64,000 nt of DNA, taken from contig NZ_JALJWR010000001.1 of the NCBI RefSeq assembly GCF_024169315.1, positions 141,001 through 205,000 of the forward strand, in the 5' to 3' direction. This DNA is from Pseudomonas migulae. GTDB lineage: Bacteria > Pseudomonadota > Gammaproteobacteria > Pseudomonadales > Pseudomonadaceae. Each line of letters begins with the position of its first letter. Within the stretch, counting starts at the first letter, position 1. The notes under the pieces are model-generated. The model saw only the letters and a program-made list of their open reading frames with translations, ran no database searches and was not told the DNA's origin. The position numbers and the translations under genes were made by a program. Below, piece after piece: positions 15,324-26,184 of this stretch.

Positions 15324-16841
15324 TCACAGTGTGGCGGGCAGGATCAACGCGGCGGCACGGCGGCGCAGGAGGATGTCCATCAAGTCGCCCTGGACGTCCC
15401 CCAGCAAGCCGGTGAAGGCCAGGCCGTCCTGTTTCTGTGGCGCCAGAAAGGTCAGGTCATAGAGTTCCAGGCGCGAGGGTGAAAACACGGCGATGGGGCT
15501 GGAACCGTTGCCGATCAGCTTGCCGCCGACCACGGTGAGCGAGAGCTTTTCTTCGTAGGGGTCTTCCTTCAGGTCGCGGTCGCTGCCGCGCAAATCCTTG
15601 GTGTGGCCGTAGATCCCGGTCAGGGCATTGGCCATCAGCTCGTTTTCATAAAGCCGCACGCCGGTGCTGTTGCGCACGCGGATCCCGTGCCGGTCATTGT
15701 CGGCCGCGCGGTTGCGCCACATCAGGTTATTGCCGCTCTCATACAAGGTGATGCCGTCGGAGCGGTTTTTGTAGGTTTCGTTGTAGGCCAGCAGGTTATT
15801 GACACTGGAACGGTCCAGGACAATGCCGGAAAGCTGGTTGTTGTAGGTGCGGTTGTAGATGATCCAGCTGTCGTTGACCTCGCGCGAGAGGATGATGCCG
15901 TGCTTCTTGTGGGTATCGAAGACATCGTTATGGGCAATGATCAGCCGGCGCGATCGGTCGTGCGGGTCGATGCCATACACGATGTTTGCGCGATAGGTGT
16001 TGCGCAGAATCACCACGTCGTCGGCCTCGTAGCAATAGAAGCCGAAATAGTTGTCGATGAACTGCGAATTGATCAGCCAGCCGGTCGGCTTTTTGCGCTT
16101 CATCTTCGGCGCCATGCTCGGGCTGTACTGGGAAATACTCACCCCATAACTCTTGCTCTCGGTGTAGCCGAAGCTGGTGATGGTGCTGTTGACGATATAG
16201 GTCTCGGTGCCGCCCCAGGAGATCAGGAAGGGCCGGAACGCATCGTCTTTTTTGAACCAGGCCGGGCTGTCGTCTTTCTCGCTCCAGGCGGTAACTTTGG
16301 TATCGGTAATGAACAGCTTGCCGTCATTGACCAGGAAGGAACCGCCGTCCTGGGACAAGCGCAGTTCCTTGACCGACTTGTCGATATGCAGGGTTGCACC
16401 GGGACGAACGACGATCGGCAAGCGCGCCAGAAACACCCCCGGCGCGGTTTCGCGCAAGGCACTCTGCGGCAGGCTGCGGGCCAGTTGCGTCAGGCTCATG
16501 TAGCCACGGTCGATGAAGATCGCCACGGGCATTTGCTTCTGGCGCACCACCCATTCCTTGAAGCGATCTTCTCCGCCGATGAACTCGTCGAGCGCGTTTT
16601 CCTTGAGCATTGGCTGGATCAAGGCACGGCCGGCGGGCTTGTAGGCAATCTTCGCCGCGACGGCCTCGGCCGTATAGCCGGACAGGTCGGGCATTTTCGG
16701 CTCTTTGATCAGCAACGGCTTTCCTGGCGCCTCGCTGATGGTGTAGTGCGGTATCAGGATGTCACCCGCCGCATTGGCACCTGCTGTCTGCATCAACAGC
16801 ATCGCGGCGAGCAACAGTCCTATCTTGACGACACGGTCCAT
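15324..16841 (-). CDS. algG: mannuronan C5-epimerase
   Basis: About 505 residues: signal peptide (ending GANA), then a right-handed parallel beta-helix with carbohydrate-binding/sugar-hydrolase repeats. The catalytic motif DPHDRS is present and intact. The enzyme converts mannuronate to guluronate in the periplasm on the growing polymer. The ATG at 16841 is preferred; an in-frame GTG nine bases upstream is also possible. It is eleven bases upstream of the algX start and part of the long alginate operon. Confidence 0.93.
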   Translation of the reverse strand: MDRVVKIGLLLAAMLLMQTAGANAAGDILIPHYTISEAPGKPLLIKEPKMPDLSGYTAEAVAAKIAYKPAGRALIQPMLKENALDEFIGGEDRFKEWVVRQKQMPVAIFIDRGYMSLTQLARSLPQSALRETAPGVFLARLPIVVRPGATLHIDKSVKELRLSQDGGSFLVNDGKLFITDTKVTAWSEKDDSPAWFKKDDAFRPFLISWGGTETYIVNSTITSFGYTESKSYGVSISQYSPSMAPKMKRKKPTGWLINSQFIDNYFGFYCYEADDVVILRNTYRANIVYGIDPHDRSRRLIIAHNDVFDTHKKHGIILSREVNDSWIIYNRTYNNQLSGIVLDRSSVNNLLAYNETYKNRSDGITLYESGNNLMWRNRAADNDRHGIRVRNSTGVRLYENELMANALTGIYGHTKDLRGSDRDLKEDPYEEKLSLTVVGGKLIGNGSSPIAVFSPSRLELYDLTFLAPQKQDGLAFTGLLGDVQGDLMDILLRRRAAALILPATL

Positions 16842-16925
16842 AAGTCTCACTCATCAAAAACGCAAACGGGGGTGATTCAGTGGGTCGTTGCCCACGGCGG
16901 CATCACCGTGGGCAACGAGCTGTTT

Positions 16926-18359
16926 CTAGATTTTCCAGACAAAATCAATGAACGCCCGATGCATGCTCGAGTCGGTGTCATTGGCGTAGGCGTCACCCGG
17001 GAAGAACACGCCCAGGCGCAAGCGGATCAGCGCCGACGGTTCGTCGACCCAATCGACCATGCTCGCGGGCAACAGGCCTTGCTTGAAGTACTTGGTCATG
17101 ACCAGATCGACTTCCTGGCCCAGGTCCTTCTCGCCGTCCACCAGTGCCGCATTGACGATCCCGTCGTCGCCGGTTTGCTCCTCGTCGTCGACCCGCCAGA
17201 AGCGGTGGTAGACAAGGCTGGCGTCGTAGTCCTCGCGCATCTGCCAGGAGCCGAACAGCGTCGCGGTCTGGAGGTTGCTCAGTTCACCGCGGAAGGCTTC
17301 ACCGAAGCGGTGTACGCGCGAGCGTGTGCCGGTGAAGTTGGAGCGGTTGCTCTCCAGGCCGGTTTGCTGGTACTGGTTTTCCTGGTCGTGACCACCGCCG
17401 TCGCCGCGGGCGGCGGCAGCACCGACACGCCAGCTCTCATCGATGTTCCAGCGCAAGCCCAGGTCCGCGGCCCAGGCGTTGACGTCGCCACTGGTGTGGC
17501 CCGTCGCTATTCGATCGCCGACGGGGTCGATGACGCTGGTGAGGTTGTCGCGATCACCGGTCAGCCAGGTGGCGCTGGCCCAGTAATTGAGCGGCATCGT
17601 CGAACGATAGTTGTAGCCGTCACCATTGGCTTCGAGACCGACCCAGGTCAGGCTGCCGGTGTTGGTCTTGTCCAGAGTATCGACCTGCTCGCCAGGGTCG
17701 GGCAGGCTGCCGCTGTCCTCTGAGTGATGGACACGCAGGCCTACCCAGTTATTGGGTGTCCATTGTGTCGAGATGTCGGCGAAGACGTGGGAACGGTCTT
17801 CATCTTCAGGCGCCAGGTCGTCGAAATCGGTGCGATAGTCGGAAAAGCGTTGGGCGGCGCCGATGTGGGTGCGCAGCAGCGTGGTTTCGAAGGTCCAGTT
17901 GAGCGCTTCGATGTTGGTGTCCATCCACTGGCCACTGTCCTCACGCAGACGTTGGCGCCCCAGGCGCAGATGCTCGCCCGGATAGGCGGTGATGCCTTGA
18001 TAATCAACCCAGAACTCGCGCAGCGCCAGGTAGCTGTCATCCGCTTCACGGGTGTTGTTCTGGTCGGCGCCATTGTTCACCGTATCGGTGTCGATGGTAT
18101 CCGTCGCGGCCACTGCCTGCGCCATCGTATAGGCACTCCAGTTACCCCATTGGCCAAAGGCCCAAGGGCGCAAATCGATGCCTATATCGTTGAGGGTGCC
18201 ACCGGATGCCGTGCCAAGGTCCCGGTCGTCCTGCGACTCACCGGTAATCTTCACATCCAGGCCGAAATTCTTCGGCGCCTCGTCCGCCGCCAGCACCAGA
18301 CCGGCGCTGCACATCAGCGAAACTCCCAGACCATAACTAGCCAACAATGCTTGCTTCAT
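16926..18359 (-). CDS. algE: alginate outer-membrane export porin
   Basis: 477 residues with a signal peptide (cleavage near residue 24) and the alternating pattern of an 18-stranded beta-barrel, ending in an aromatic-basic terminal strand (FVWKI). AlgE exports alginate through the outer membrane. Its start codon overlaps the algK stop by ATGA, so the two are translationally coupled. Confidence 0.93.
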   Translation of the reverse strand: MKQALLASYGLGVSLMCSAGLVLAADEAPKNFGLDVKITGESQDDRDLGTASGGTLNDIGIDLRPWAFGQWGNWSAYTMAQAVAATDTIDTDTVNNGADQNNTREADDSYLALREFWVDYQGITAYPGEHLRLGRQRLREDSGQWMDTNIEALNWTFETTLLRTHIGAAQRFSDYRTDFDDLAPEDEDRSHVFADISTQWTPNNWVGLRVHHSEDSGSLPDPGEQVDTLDKTNTGSLTWVGLEANGDGYNYRSTMPLNYWASATWLTGDRDNLTSVIDPVGDRIATGHTSGDVNAWAADLGLRWNIDESWRVGAAAARGDGGGHDQENQYQQTGLESNRSNFTGTRSRVHRFGEAFRGELSNLQTATLFGSWQMREDYDASLVYHRFWRVDDEEQTGDDGIVNAALVDGEKDLGQEVDLVMTKYFKQGLLPASMVDWVDEPSALIRLRLGVFFPGDAYANDTDSSMHRAFIDFVWKI

Positions 18360-19756
18360 AGTAAGTCCTGTCCATTTTCCGGAGTTTGCAGCCTGGCTAA
18401 AGCAGCACCCGTCAGACGGGCCTGGGCTTCTTCCTCAAGCAAGGGCTGCGCGATTTTCTTTTCTGCCGGGGTCATCCCCGACTGCAAGGCCGATAGCACT
18501 GGTCCTGCATTGACCACGCCCTTGCGTTGCGCAAGTTGCGCAAAGACAAAAGCATTGATCCGATTGACCTTGACCCCGCGGGAGTCGGAAAACATGTGGG
18601 CCAGGGCCAGATCGGCGTTGGGCGAGCCATTGCGGGCCGCCAGCAACAAATGTAGCAGTGCTTTCTGAGGTTCGACCTGGCCGAGATAACCGCGACGGTA
18701 CAATTGGCCCAGATAGTAATTTGCGGCGACTTCACCGGCCGCGGCCGCCTTGAGCAAATGCTGTTCAGCGAGGCGCGGATCCTGCGGTAACCATTTGCCG
18801 AGGTAATACAGCCGCCCGGTCAGCAATTCCGCCCGTGGGTCGCCTGCTTCGCGTCCGCGCTGCAGGGCCGAAAGCAATTGCGGCGCGTCGCCTTGTGCGG
18901 GGTAGTCGTCGATCAACCGTGCCAGGCTGGTCCAGGCCGGCGGATAGACCGGTGCCAGTTCCTCGAGCAGGCGCTGGGCGCTTTGCGGATCGGCCGGGCC
19001 TTCGAGGGCTGGCGATGACAGCACGCGCGCCACTGACTCGACCCGCAAGGGTGCGACGCGTCCCTCACGCAAACCCTGGCGCAACTGCGCCAGCAGGTCC
19101 GCTTGCGCCTTGGGCTGGGCACGCAGCCGGTTGATGGTCGCCAGCTCCACATAACAGGCATCGAGTACCGCCAGCCGAGCCCGGCACAACTGTTCGATCT
19201 GCGGCAGGTGAGCGTTGTAGGTGCCCTGATTGCGGTAGATCAGAATCTGCGCCAGGTCAGCCTCGGCAATGCCCTGGGCCCGCCAGCTGTCGACTTTCTG
19301 CTGCGGATTCACCACCGGCGCCATTTGCGGGTAGCCCAGGTACAACAACGTCAGCGGCACCACCGCACTGAACTCGCCTTTATCCAGCGCGCCTTCCAGC
19401 AGTTGTCGGGCTTCGTGCACTTTCTGGGGATCATTCGGGCTCTGGCGCAACAACAAACGGCCCAGGCGTGACTGCGCCTTGACCGATTCCGGCGCGGCCT
19501 GGCGGTACAAGACTTCCGCCTCTTTCAGGCTCGCCGGGTCGCCCGCCGATGCGGTCAGGTCGCCCATTCCGGCCTGGGCATCGGCATAGCCGTCTTCGGC
19601 CAGCGCCGCGTAGTTCTTGCGTGCCGTTTCAAAATCGCCGCGCTCCATGGCCTCGCGCGCCAGCCCTTGATCGGGCAGGGTGCCGCAACCGTGGATCATC
19701 GTCAGCGCAGCGGCCAGCGCAGAAAGCCGCAGCCCCGATCGCCATACGCCGTTCAT
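18356..19756 (-). CDS. algK: alginate secretion lipoprotein with Sel1/TPR-like repeats
   Basis: 466 residues. The lipobox MIHGC places the acylated Cys at residue 24. The rest is alpha-helical repeats of Sel1/TPR type (for example the [20 protein letters not shown] segment). AlgK docks AlgE in the outer membrane and links it with AlgX. It overlaps both neighbours by 4 bp. Confidence 0.92.
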   Translation of the reverse strand: MNGVWRSGLRLSALAAALTMIHGCGTLPDQGLAREAMERGDFETARKNYAALAEDGYADAQAGMGDLTASAGDPASLKEAEVLYRQAAPESVKAQSRLGRLLLRQSPNDPQKVHEARQLLEGALDKGEFSAVVPLTLLYLGYPQMAPVVNPQQKVDSWRAQGIAEADLAQILIYRNQGTYNAHLPQIEQLCRARLAVLDACYVELATINRLRAQPKAQADLLAQLRQGLREGRVAPLRVESVARVLSSPALEGPADPQSAQRLLEELAPVYPPAWTSLARLIDDYPAQGDAPQLLSALQRGREAGDPRAELLTGRLYYLGKWLPQDPRLAEQHLLKAAAAGEVAANYYLGQLYRRGYLGQVEPQKALLHLLLAARNGSPNADLALAHMFSDSRGVKVNRINAFVFAQLAQRKGVVNAGPVLSALQSGMTPAEKKIAQPLLEEEAQARLTGAALARLQTPENGQDLL

Positions 19757-20967
19757 TTTCCGGCCGCCATGACTTTGTTATCCCAGGCGTTCTTCACCCA
19801 GGTGTTGGCCGCCGAGGCATTCTGCACCCAGACATTGCCCTGCAGGTCTTCGACACTGACCTCCACCGGGCGCCCGGCCAGCTCGGTGCGCAACGGGCTG
19901 TCGGGCTCGATGGTGACTCGCAGGTCGGAGGCCAGGCCGCCGTTGTCCAGCGCCACTGCGGTGATTTTGCCCGAGCGTGGTTGTTCTTCACCGATCAGCT
20001 GGAAGCTCACGGCCTTGCCAGGCTGGATCTTGGCGAAATTCTTGTAAGGGAAGCGCGCCTCGATGGTTGCCACGCCGTCGATCGGCATCAATTCGTACAC
20101 CGTGGTGCCCTTGCCGACGACCTGGCCGTCCGGCACCAGTTGCGACACCACCCGGCAATCGCATGGGCTGGTCAGCGAACCCTGGAGGGTCCGGCTGAAC
20201 AGGCGTTCGAGATTTTCCGGGGTCGCCTGTCCGGGCGGCAGGTTGCCTTTCATCACATCCAGCAGCGAGGCGGAAAAGGTCGCCAGCGGAGCGCCCTTGG
20301 ACACCACCGCGCCGACCTTGACCAGCGAATTGACGCTTCCGTCGCGCGGCAGGCCGATCAACTGGCCGGGCACATTGACCCGGGCCGATTCGGCATGAGT
20401 GACGAAATAAATGCCATACAACTGATGCGCCACGTAACCGAAAGCAGCCAGTCCCACCAGGAACATCAGCAGGCTCACGGTGGTCGCCCGCAAGCGAGCG
20501 AACATCCCCATGCCGTTGCCGCTTTCATGTTTTCGCGGTTTGGTGAAGTTGTCGCGTTGCTGGGTCGCGAGCATGTCGCCCAGGCTGATCACTCCTCCCG
20601 AGAGGTAAGAGGTGATCACGTAGCGCAAGGCGGAAATCGCACGAGGGCGCAGGTTGTGAAACTCACATCCTATTCGCTGCCCGTCGTCGTTGATCGAGCG
20701 CACGACAAACTCCACATCGATGGCAAACCCGAGCGCATCGACCTGGAACACCAGTTTGCCTTTGTGTTGTCGGCCCACGATCAGCGAGGTGCCCGGCTGA
20801 CTCAGGCTGAATCCACCGGCCGACAAGTCGAGCAGTTCGCAATCGAACGCCTCCCGGTCCGGCCCGTGGAACTTGATTCTCGCCGGCAGGGTCAGCCGCG
20901 CATGCTGACGCTGCACCTCTGACTCATGCACGACATTGTCATCAACAGCAACAAAAGCTGTGTTCAT
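19753..20967 (-). CDS. alg44: alginate polymerase co-factor with c-di-GMP PilZ domain
   Basis: 404 residues. The N-terminal PilZ domain has the RxxxR motif (Arg20, Arg24) and DLSAGG (Asp47-Gly52), the residues that bind c-di-GMP. One membrane helix follows (about 161-184), then a periplasmic membrane-fusion-like domain. c-di-GMP binding switches on the Alg8 polymerase. The ATG at 20965-20967 matches the known N-terminus better than the longer in-frame start at 21039. Confidence 0.92.
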   Translation of the reverse strand: MNTAFVAVDDNVVHESEVQRQHARLTLPARIKFHGPDREAFDCELLDLSAGGFSLSQPGTSLIVGRQHKGKLVFQVDALGFAIDVEFVVRSINDDGQRIGCEFHNLRPRAISALRYVITSYLSGGVISLGDMLATQQRDNFTKPRKHESGNGMGMFARLRATTVSLLMFLVGLAAFGYVAHQLYGIYFVTHAESARVNVPGQLIGLPRDGSVNSLVKVGAVVSKGAPLATFSASLLDVMKGNLPPGQATPENLERLFSRTLQGSLTSPCDCRVVSQLVPDGQVVGKGTTVYELMPIDGVATIEARFPYKNFAKIQPGKAVSFQLIGEEQPRSGKITAVALDNGGLASDLRVTIEPDSPLRTELAGRPVEVSVEDLQGNVWVQNASAANTWVKNAWDNKVMAAGK

Positions 20968-21031
20968 AACGCGTTCCTTCCCATCGATTGATACCGATCC
21001 GGCACGGTCTGCCGACTGCCTGACACCCGCA

Positions 21032-22513
21032 CTACACAATCCACATCAGCAGCGCGCAAAACACACTGCCAGCCGAAAACGTCATGGCCCGCGACGACCA
21101 GGTATTGAACCAGCGCTGATAATTGGCCAGCCCGCGGTCGAGTTTGGTTTTCTGGCGCGTCCACGATTGCTGGTCGAGACGGAAGAACACATAGATTTTC
21201 ACCATGGCGCCGACCAGCTGGTTGTAATAGAGAATCAATGGATAAGCCGGACCGACCGGGTGCCCCGAGGCCAGCAACAGCAGGCTGAGGATCAAGCGAG
21301 TCACGCCGATCCAGAGCACATAGATCATCAGGTAGGCCATGCTGTATTTGAGGCTGGCAATGATCGCCACTGAAGGCCCGAGCAGGCTGGCCCACATCGA
21401 TACGCGTTGGTCGAACAGCACCAGCGAAGTGAACCAGCCCAGCCGCCGCACGCCCAGGTGCAGGGCCCGCGAGTTCTGCCGCAGGTTGTTGCCATACCAG
21501 CGGAACATCAGTTTGCGGCTGGCCTTGATGAAGTTCTTTTCCGGTGGATGCTCGACGGTGTTGATCGCCGCATCAGGCACATAAAAGGTGTCGTAGCCCA
21601 GTCGCATCAGGCTGTACCAACTGGACTTGTCATCACCGGTCAGGAAGCGGAAGCGGCCCAGGCGCCAGTGCTGCAGATAGTCGCTCTCGACGTCCTGAAT
21701 AAAGCCGGGGTCGGTCACCACCTGGGCGCGGAACACCGACATCCGCCCGGTCATGGTCAGCACTCGTTTGCCCAGTGCCATCGAACACATATTGATGTGC
21801 CGCTGGGCGAACCGCAGCTTGTGCCATTCGCTCATCAGGTAGCTGCCGCGCACCTCGCAGAATTCGTTGGTGGTCAGCCCGCCGACGTTGGGAAACAGCC
21901 TGAACCAGGGCACGGTCTTGCGCACCAGTCCGGGCGAAAGCACGGTGTCGCCATCGACCACCGCCACCACCGCATCGGCGTCCGGCACATGCCGGGAGAT
22001 CGCCCGAAAACCGTGGGCCAGGCCATCGCGCTTCCCCGTGCCGGGAATCCGCACAAAGCTCAGCTTGACGTGCTCCGGCGGGGTGTAGCTGTTCCAGAGC
22101 GCTTTGATCAGCAGCTCATCGGCCAGCTCGACGATGGAACAGACCACCGTGGTCGGATAACCGCAATGGATGGCCTCTTCGATCACCGAGCGGTAGACCT
22201 GCGCCGTGGTCAACGCATCGATACGAAAACTGGTGACCAGCAAAAACACCTGCGACGGATCGGCACTGCTGCCGAGCCGGGTGACTTTGCGCCTGTAGTA
22301 AGGGAACACCAGATAAAGGAACAGTAATCCCCGAAGGTAATGGATAGCGCCCATCGAGTAACGCCAGATGCCGACCGCCCCCAGCAACAGGAGAAAGTCC
22401 CTGGATTGGGGGTCGAACACCGAGCGCGGCAGCAACAGTGCAAGCCCCATCAGCGCGGTGACGTAGAACAGCCAGCCCGCCGCTTCGCGCAGATAATTCC
22501 TGGAATCAGCCAT
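21032..22513 (-). CDS. alg8: alginate polymerase, GT2 family
   Basis: 493 residues of a membrane-embedded family 2 glycosyltransferase. The cytoplasmic catalytic domain lies between N-terminal and C-terminal membrane helices. VVDGDTVL carries the nucleotide/metal Asp residues, and GDDKSSW matches the acceptor-side motif. It polymerises GDP-mannuronate and moves the chain across the inner membrane with Alg44. It starts 63 bp after algD. Confidence 0.93.
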   Translation of the reverse strand: MADSRNYLREAAGWLFYVTALMGLALLLPRSVFDPQSRDFLLLLGAVGIWRYSMGAIHYLRGLLFLYLVFPYYRRKVTRLGSSADPSQVFLLVTSFRIDALTTAQVYRSVIEEAIHCGYPTTVVCSIVELADELLIKALWNSYTPPEHVKLSFVRIPGTGKRDGLAHGFRAISRHVPDADAVVAVVDGDTVLSPGLVRKTVPWFRLFPNVGGLTTNEFCEVRGSYLMSEWHKLRFAQRHINMCSMALGKRVLTMTGRMSVFRAQVVTDPGFIQDVESDYLQHWRLGRFRFLTGDDKSSWYSLMRLGYDTFYVPDAAINTVEHPPEKNFIKASRKLMFRWYGNNLRQNSRALHLGVRRLGWFTSLVLFDQRVSMWASLLGPSVAIIASLKYSMAYLMIYVLWIGVTRLILSLLLLASGHPVGPAYPLILYYNQLVGAMVKIYVFFRLDQQSWTRQKTKLDRGLANYQRWFNTWSSRAMTFSAGSVFCALLMWIV

Positions 22514-22576
22514 ACCTGTGACCCCTGTTCGATAAACCCGAGTTGCCCTGGGAACGGTTCGTCACCTCGCTTGCCC

Positions 22577-23887
22577 TTACCAACAGATACCCTCGACCCG
22601 ATCGCCACTGGCGTTTGGCATGAAACCCACCAGGTCGACCACTTGCTTGCCTTCGGGCGCGTCAAGCGCAAGCGCTTTGAAGGACTCGTCACCGTTACCC
22701 AGCACAATCACATCCGCCTCCTCGATGACCTTCGTCAGGTCTGCGCGCAGCAGCGAAGCCAGGTGCGGAATCTTCGACTCGATGTAGTCCTTGTTGGCCC
22801 CATAGATGCGCGCGTATTCAACGTTGCGGTCGAAGATGTGCAGGTCGTAACCCTTGCCGATCAACATTTCGGCCAACTCGACCAGCGGGCTTTCACGCAG
22901 GTCATCGGTGCCCGCCTTGAAGCTCAGGCCGAGCAGGGCGATACGCCGTTTGCCGTAACTGGTGATGATGTCGAAGGCTCGCTGTACCTGCGCCGCATTG
23001 CTGCGCATGATCGAGGCCAGCAGCGGGTGCTCGACATCCAGTTGCACGGCGCGATAATTCAGCGCGCGCACATCCTTGGGCAGGCAGGAACCGCCGAACG
23101 CGAAACCGGGACGCATGTAGTAACGCGACAGGTTGAGTTTGGTGTCCTGGCAGACCACGTCCATCACATCGCGGCCGTCCACGCCGACGGCCTTGGCGAT
23201 ATTGCCGATCTCATTGGCGAAGGTCACTTTGGTCGCGTGCCAGACGTTGCAGGTGTACTTGATCATTTCGGCCACTTCGATGCTCCTGCGCAGGAGCGGC
23301 GCGTCCAGCTCCTGGTAGAGCGCGACGAGCATGTCACCGCTGCGCTGGTCGAATTCACCGATCACCGTCATCGGCGGGCAGTTGTAATCCTTGATCGCGG
23401 TACTTTCACGCAGGAACTCCGGGTTGATCGCCACGCCGAAGTCGACCCCGGCCTTCTTGCCGGAACAGTCTTCAAGAATCGGGATCACCACGTTCTTCAC
23501 GGTGCCCGGCAGCACGGTGCTGCGCACCACCACCGTATGCCAACCGTCCTTGGCGTGCAGGGCTTCGCCGATCTCGCGGCAGACCGACTCTATGTAGACC
23601 AGATCCAGATCGCCGTTCTTCTTGCAGGGCGTAGCGACGGCGATGAACGACATATCCGTGTCCATCACGGAAGCTTTTACATCGCCGGTACCCCGCAACC
23701 GCCCAAAATGCACACCCTGCTCGAGCAGAGCCTCCAGGCCAGGCTCAACAATGGGCGACTTGCCCTGATTGATCAGGTCGATTTTTACCTGAGAGATATC
23801 CACCCCGATTACGTCATGACCGCGAGCACAGAGACAGCCCGCGCATACAGCGCCCACATACCCCAAACCAAATATGCTGATACGCAT
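22577..23887 (-). CDS. algD: GDP-mannose 6-dehydrogenase
   Basis: 436 residues, exactly the P. aeruginosa length. The NAD-binding motif GLGYVG is at residues 7-12 and the catalytic Cys268 lies in GGSCLPKD. The enzyme makes GDP-mannuronate in the committed step of alginate synthesis. It is the first gene of the cluster, after a 530 bp AT-rich control region. The ATG at 23885-23887 is chosen over a longer in-frame start because it gives the family N-terminus MRISIFGLG. Confidence 0.95.
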   Translation of the reverse strand: MRISIFGLGYVGAVCAGCLCARGHDVIGVDISQVKIDLINQGKSPIVEPGLEALLEQGVHFGRLRGTGDVKASVMDTDMSFIAVATPCKKNGDLDLVYIESVCREIGEALHAKDGWHTVVVRSTVLPGTVKNVVIPILEDCSGKKAGVDFGVAINPEFLRESTAIKDYNCPPMTVIGEFDQRSGDMLVALYQELDAPLLRRSIEVAEMIKYTCNVWHATKVTFANEIGNIAKAVGVDGRDVMDVVCQDTKLNLSRYYMRPGFAFGGSCLPKDVRALNYRAVQLDVEHPLLASIMRSNAAQVQRAFDIITSYGKRRIALLGLSFKAGTDDLRESPLVELAEMLIGKGYDLHIFDRNVEYARIYGANKDYIESKIPHLASLLRADLTKVIEEADVIVLGNGDESFKALALDAPEGKQVVDLVGFMPNASGDRVEGICW

Positions 23888-24421
23888 CGGTGAGTTCCCC
23901 GTATACCCTGATTCCGAAATGCCATCGACATGCCGCGCAGACCGACAGTTACTCTGTCGGACCAACTAAGCGGCTGTTTTGTATGGCGTGATACGCGACC
24001 TGCACTTGCAGAATTAGGAGTGTAGACAAACATATCAAAAGCACTGTCATTTTTTTTAACAGAAATTTCGAACACTTTGCGTGAGCAATAAAATTATTAG
24101 GATCCAATAAGAGTGTGCCAAAGTCTCAGCCGTTTATCATATTGATAAAAATCAATAAAAACAGACAGATAGGAAAGTTATTTCGATTGGTCATAAGAAT
24201 AGATGATGTGTTTTTGCACCAAAAACAGGCGGGTGATTACATTGGTTTTCGGACAAGGCACTGACGCGGTGCAACGCCAGCGTTACAACTTTTTTATCAC
24301 TTCAATTGAATTTCTTGTTTCGTGTAAAGTTGCTGAAACATGTCAAAATTTCAATGTATGTTTTATTGGCGGTTGTATGAGATGCGATAGTCAATACAGT
24401 GAAATTACAGAAAATGATCAG
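23888..24421 (-). promoter_or_regulatory. algD upstream control region
   Basis: 530 bp without a gene, markedly AT-rich between 24000 and 24300. Visible structure: a perfect hairpin CCGACAG-TTACT-CTGTCGG (23942-23960) in the algD leader and the inverted repeat ATTGAT-AAAA-ATCAAT (24141-24156). The long AT-rich upstream region fits the looped, multi-factor algD promoter of other pseudomonads. I did not find a convincing AlgU box (GAACTT/TCTGA) or AlgR site by eye. Confidence 0.5.
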
Positions 24422-24458
24422 GCAACAAAAAACCGCATCACTGCGGTTTTTTGTTTGC
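24422..24458 (-). terminator. rho-independent terminator of the permease operon
   Basis: AACAAAAAACCGCA and TGCGGTTTTTTGTTT form a long stem with a TCAC loop. A- and T-runs on both sides make it work in either direction. It lies 26 bp past the permease stop. Confidence 0.88.
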
Positions 24459-24483
24459 TCGCTTCTACAGCCGAATGAGGCGC

Positions 24484-25899
24484 TTAAAGGCTGTTGGCGA
24501 GTTTTCCGGTTGAGAGGCGGCGCTTGTACGCAGTGTCGCGGTTCGCCAGCCAGTAATAGAGCGGCGAGGTGATGATCAGGCCCACCAGCCAGGACAGGTC
24601 GGCGCCATTGATGTGCTCTGAAATCGGACCGACATACAGCGGCGTGTTCATGAACGGGATCTGCACCGCAATCCCGATCGCATACGCCAGCAGCGCCTGC
24701 GGGTTGTACCGGCCATAGATCCCGCCATCCACCTTGAAGATCGAGTTGATGTCGTACTGACCTTTGTGAATGGCGTAGAAGTCGATCAGGTTGATCGCAG
24801 TCCAGGGCACCAGCACCACGAGCAGCACCAGCACCATGTCGACGAAGTGGCCGATGAAGTTGGCGGACGCGCCGACGGCGGCGAAGCAGCAGGCGGCGAG
24901 GATGATGATCGAGAGGACGGCGCGGCTTTTTGCGGTCGGGATCCAGCGGTAGGCGAAGGTCTGCACCAGGGTGATCAGCGACAGCACGGCGCCATAGAGG
25001 TTTAGGGCGTTGTGGCTGATGACGCTGAGCAGGAACAGCACGAGCATCAACGGGCCGATGGAGCCGGTGGCGAGTTTGACGGCGTCCATCGTGTCCATGC
25101 CGACGGGTGTGGCGAGTACGGCCACGGCGCCGAAGATGAACGAGAGGCTGGAACCGAGCACCGTGCCCAGGTAAGTCGTCCAGAACGTGGCCGCCACGGG
25201 CACGTTGGCCGGCAGGTAGCGCGAGTAGTCGGAGACGTACGGTGCGAAGGCGATCTGCCAGAGCGCAGCGAGCGAAACGGTGGCGAGCCAGCCGGAGATG
25301 TTGAAGCTGCCACGGGTGAGGAAGTCGGCGGTCTGCACGTGGGTAAAGATGTAGCCGAAGCCGAGCACGATACCGGCGCCGAGCACCCAGGTGCCGATGC
25401 GGTTGAGCACGTGGATGAAGCGGTAGCCGATGATGCCGATGATGCCGGAACCCAGGGCGCCGATGACGATGCCCACCGGCACCGGCACGCTGTCGATCAC
25501 GCCGTGCAGTGACTTGCCGGCGAGGACGATGTTGGAGGCGAAGAAGCCGATGTACATGATGCCGGCGATCAGCACCACCAGCAGGGCGCCGAGGGAGCCG
25601 AACTGGGCGCGGCTCTGGATCATCTGCGGAATGCCCATCTGCGGGCCTTGGGCCGAGTGCAGCGCCATGAGCACGCCGCCGACCAGATGGCCGATGAGGA
25701 TGGCGACGATGCCCCATACCAGGTTGAGGTGGAACATCTGCACGCCGAGGGCGCCGGTGACGATCGGCAGCGGGGCGATGTTGCCGCCGAACCAGAGGGT
25801 GAACAGGTCACGGGTTTTGCCGTGGCGATCTTCGGGCGGCACGTAGCCGATGGTGTGTTTTTCGATGAGCGGGGCGGAGGTTGTTGCTGCGGTAACCAT
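24484..25899 (-). CDS. NCS1-family cytosine/purine-type permease
   Basis: 471 residues with about twelve hydrophobic helices. The N-terminus (IGYVPPEDRHGKTRDLFTLW, then GGNIAPLPIVTG) is diagnostic of the nucleobase:cation symporter-1 family, whose members import cytosine, purines, hydantoins, allantoin or thiamine. GGAG seven bases before the ATG at 25897-25899 supports this start. It lies downstream of an ArgE-like deacylase, DUF1028, RidA and a flavin monooxygenase on the same strand. It probably imports the substrate of that set. The exact ligand cannot be read. Confidence 0.85.
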   Translation of the reverse strand: MVTAATTSAPLIEKHTIGYVPPEDRHGKTRDLFTLWFGGNIAPLPIVTGALGVQMFHLNLVWGIVAILIGHLVGGVLMALHSAQGPQMGIPQMIQSRAQFGSLGALLVVLIAGIMYIGFFASNIVLAGKSLHGVIDSVPVPVGIVIGALGSGIIGIIGYRFIHVLNRIGTWVLGAGIVLGFGYIFTHVQTADFLTRGSFNISGWLATVSLAALWQIAFAPYVSDYSRYLPANVPVAATFWTTYLGTVLGSSLSFIFGAVAVLATPVGMDTMDAVKLATGSIGPLMLVLFLLSVISHNALNLYGAVLSLITLVQTFAYRWIPTAKSRAVLSIIILAACCFAAVGASANFIGHFVDMVLVLLVVLVPWTAINLIDFYAIHKGQYDINSIFKVDGGIYGRYNPQALLAYAIGIAVQIPFMNTPLYVGPISEHINGADLSWLVGLIITSPLYYWLANRDTAYKRRLSTGKLANSL

Positions 25900-26067
25900 G
25901 ACGGACTCCAAGGCAATTTGAGTACGTGGACGTACTTCGGTGAGCGCCGCACGGGGGCGGCGCTTTTCTTGTTGGAGTCGATGATGTGGGGTGGAGGGGG
26001 ATAGATAAATTACAAAGATTGTTGGTATAGACGTTAAAAAATGTAGGTCGCTGAGTCACCAAAAAAC

Positions 26068-26158
26068 CTGTGGGAGCGGGCTTGCTCGCGAAGGCGGGGT
26101 GTCAGGCAACACATTGTCGACTGATACTCCGCCTTCGCGAGCAAGCCCGCTCCCACAG
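26068..26158. repeat. REPIN (near-perfect copy)
   Basis: CTGTGGGAGCGGGCTTGCTC and its exact complement enclose a centre with GTCAGGCAACA, the same as the REPIN at 2301 in reverse orientation. The perfect arms suggest recent spread. It lies between the deacylase and permease genes. Confidence 0.9.
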
Positions 26159-26184
26159 GGATTTTGGGGTGTTCAAGATTTCTG

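Noticed and set aside
15603..17723. 706-codon plus-strand open frame across algG and algE
   Set aside because: It is the reverse complement of two well-supported genes and crosses their boundary. No domain or ribosome site supports it.
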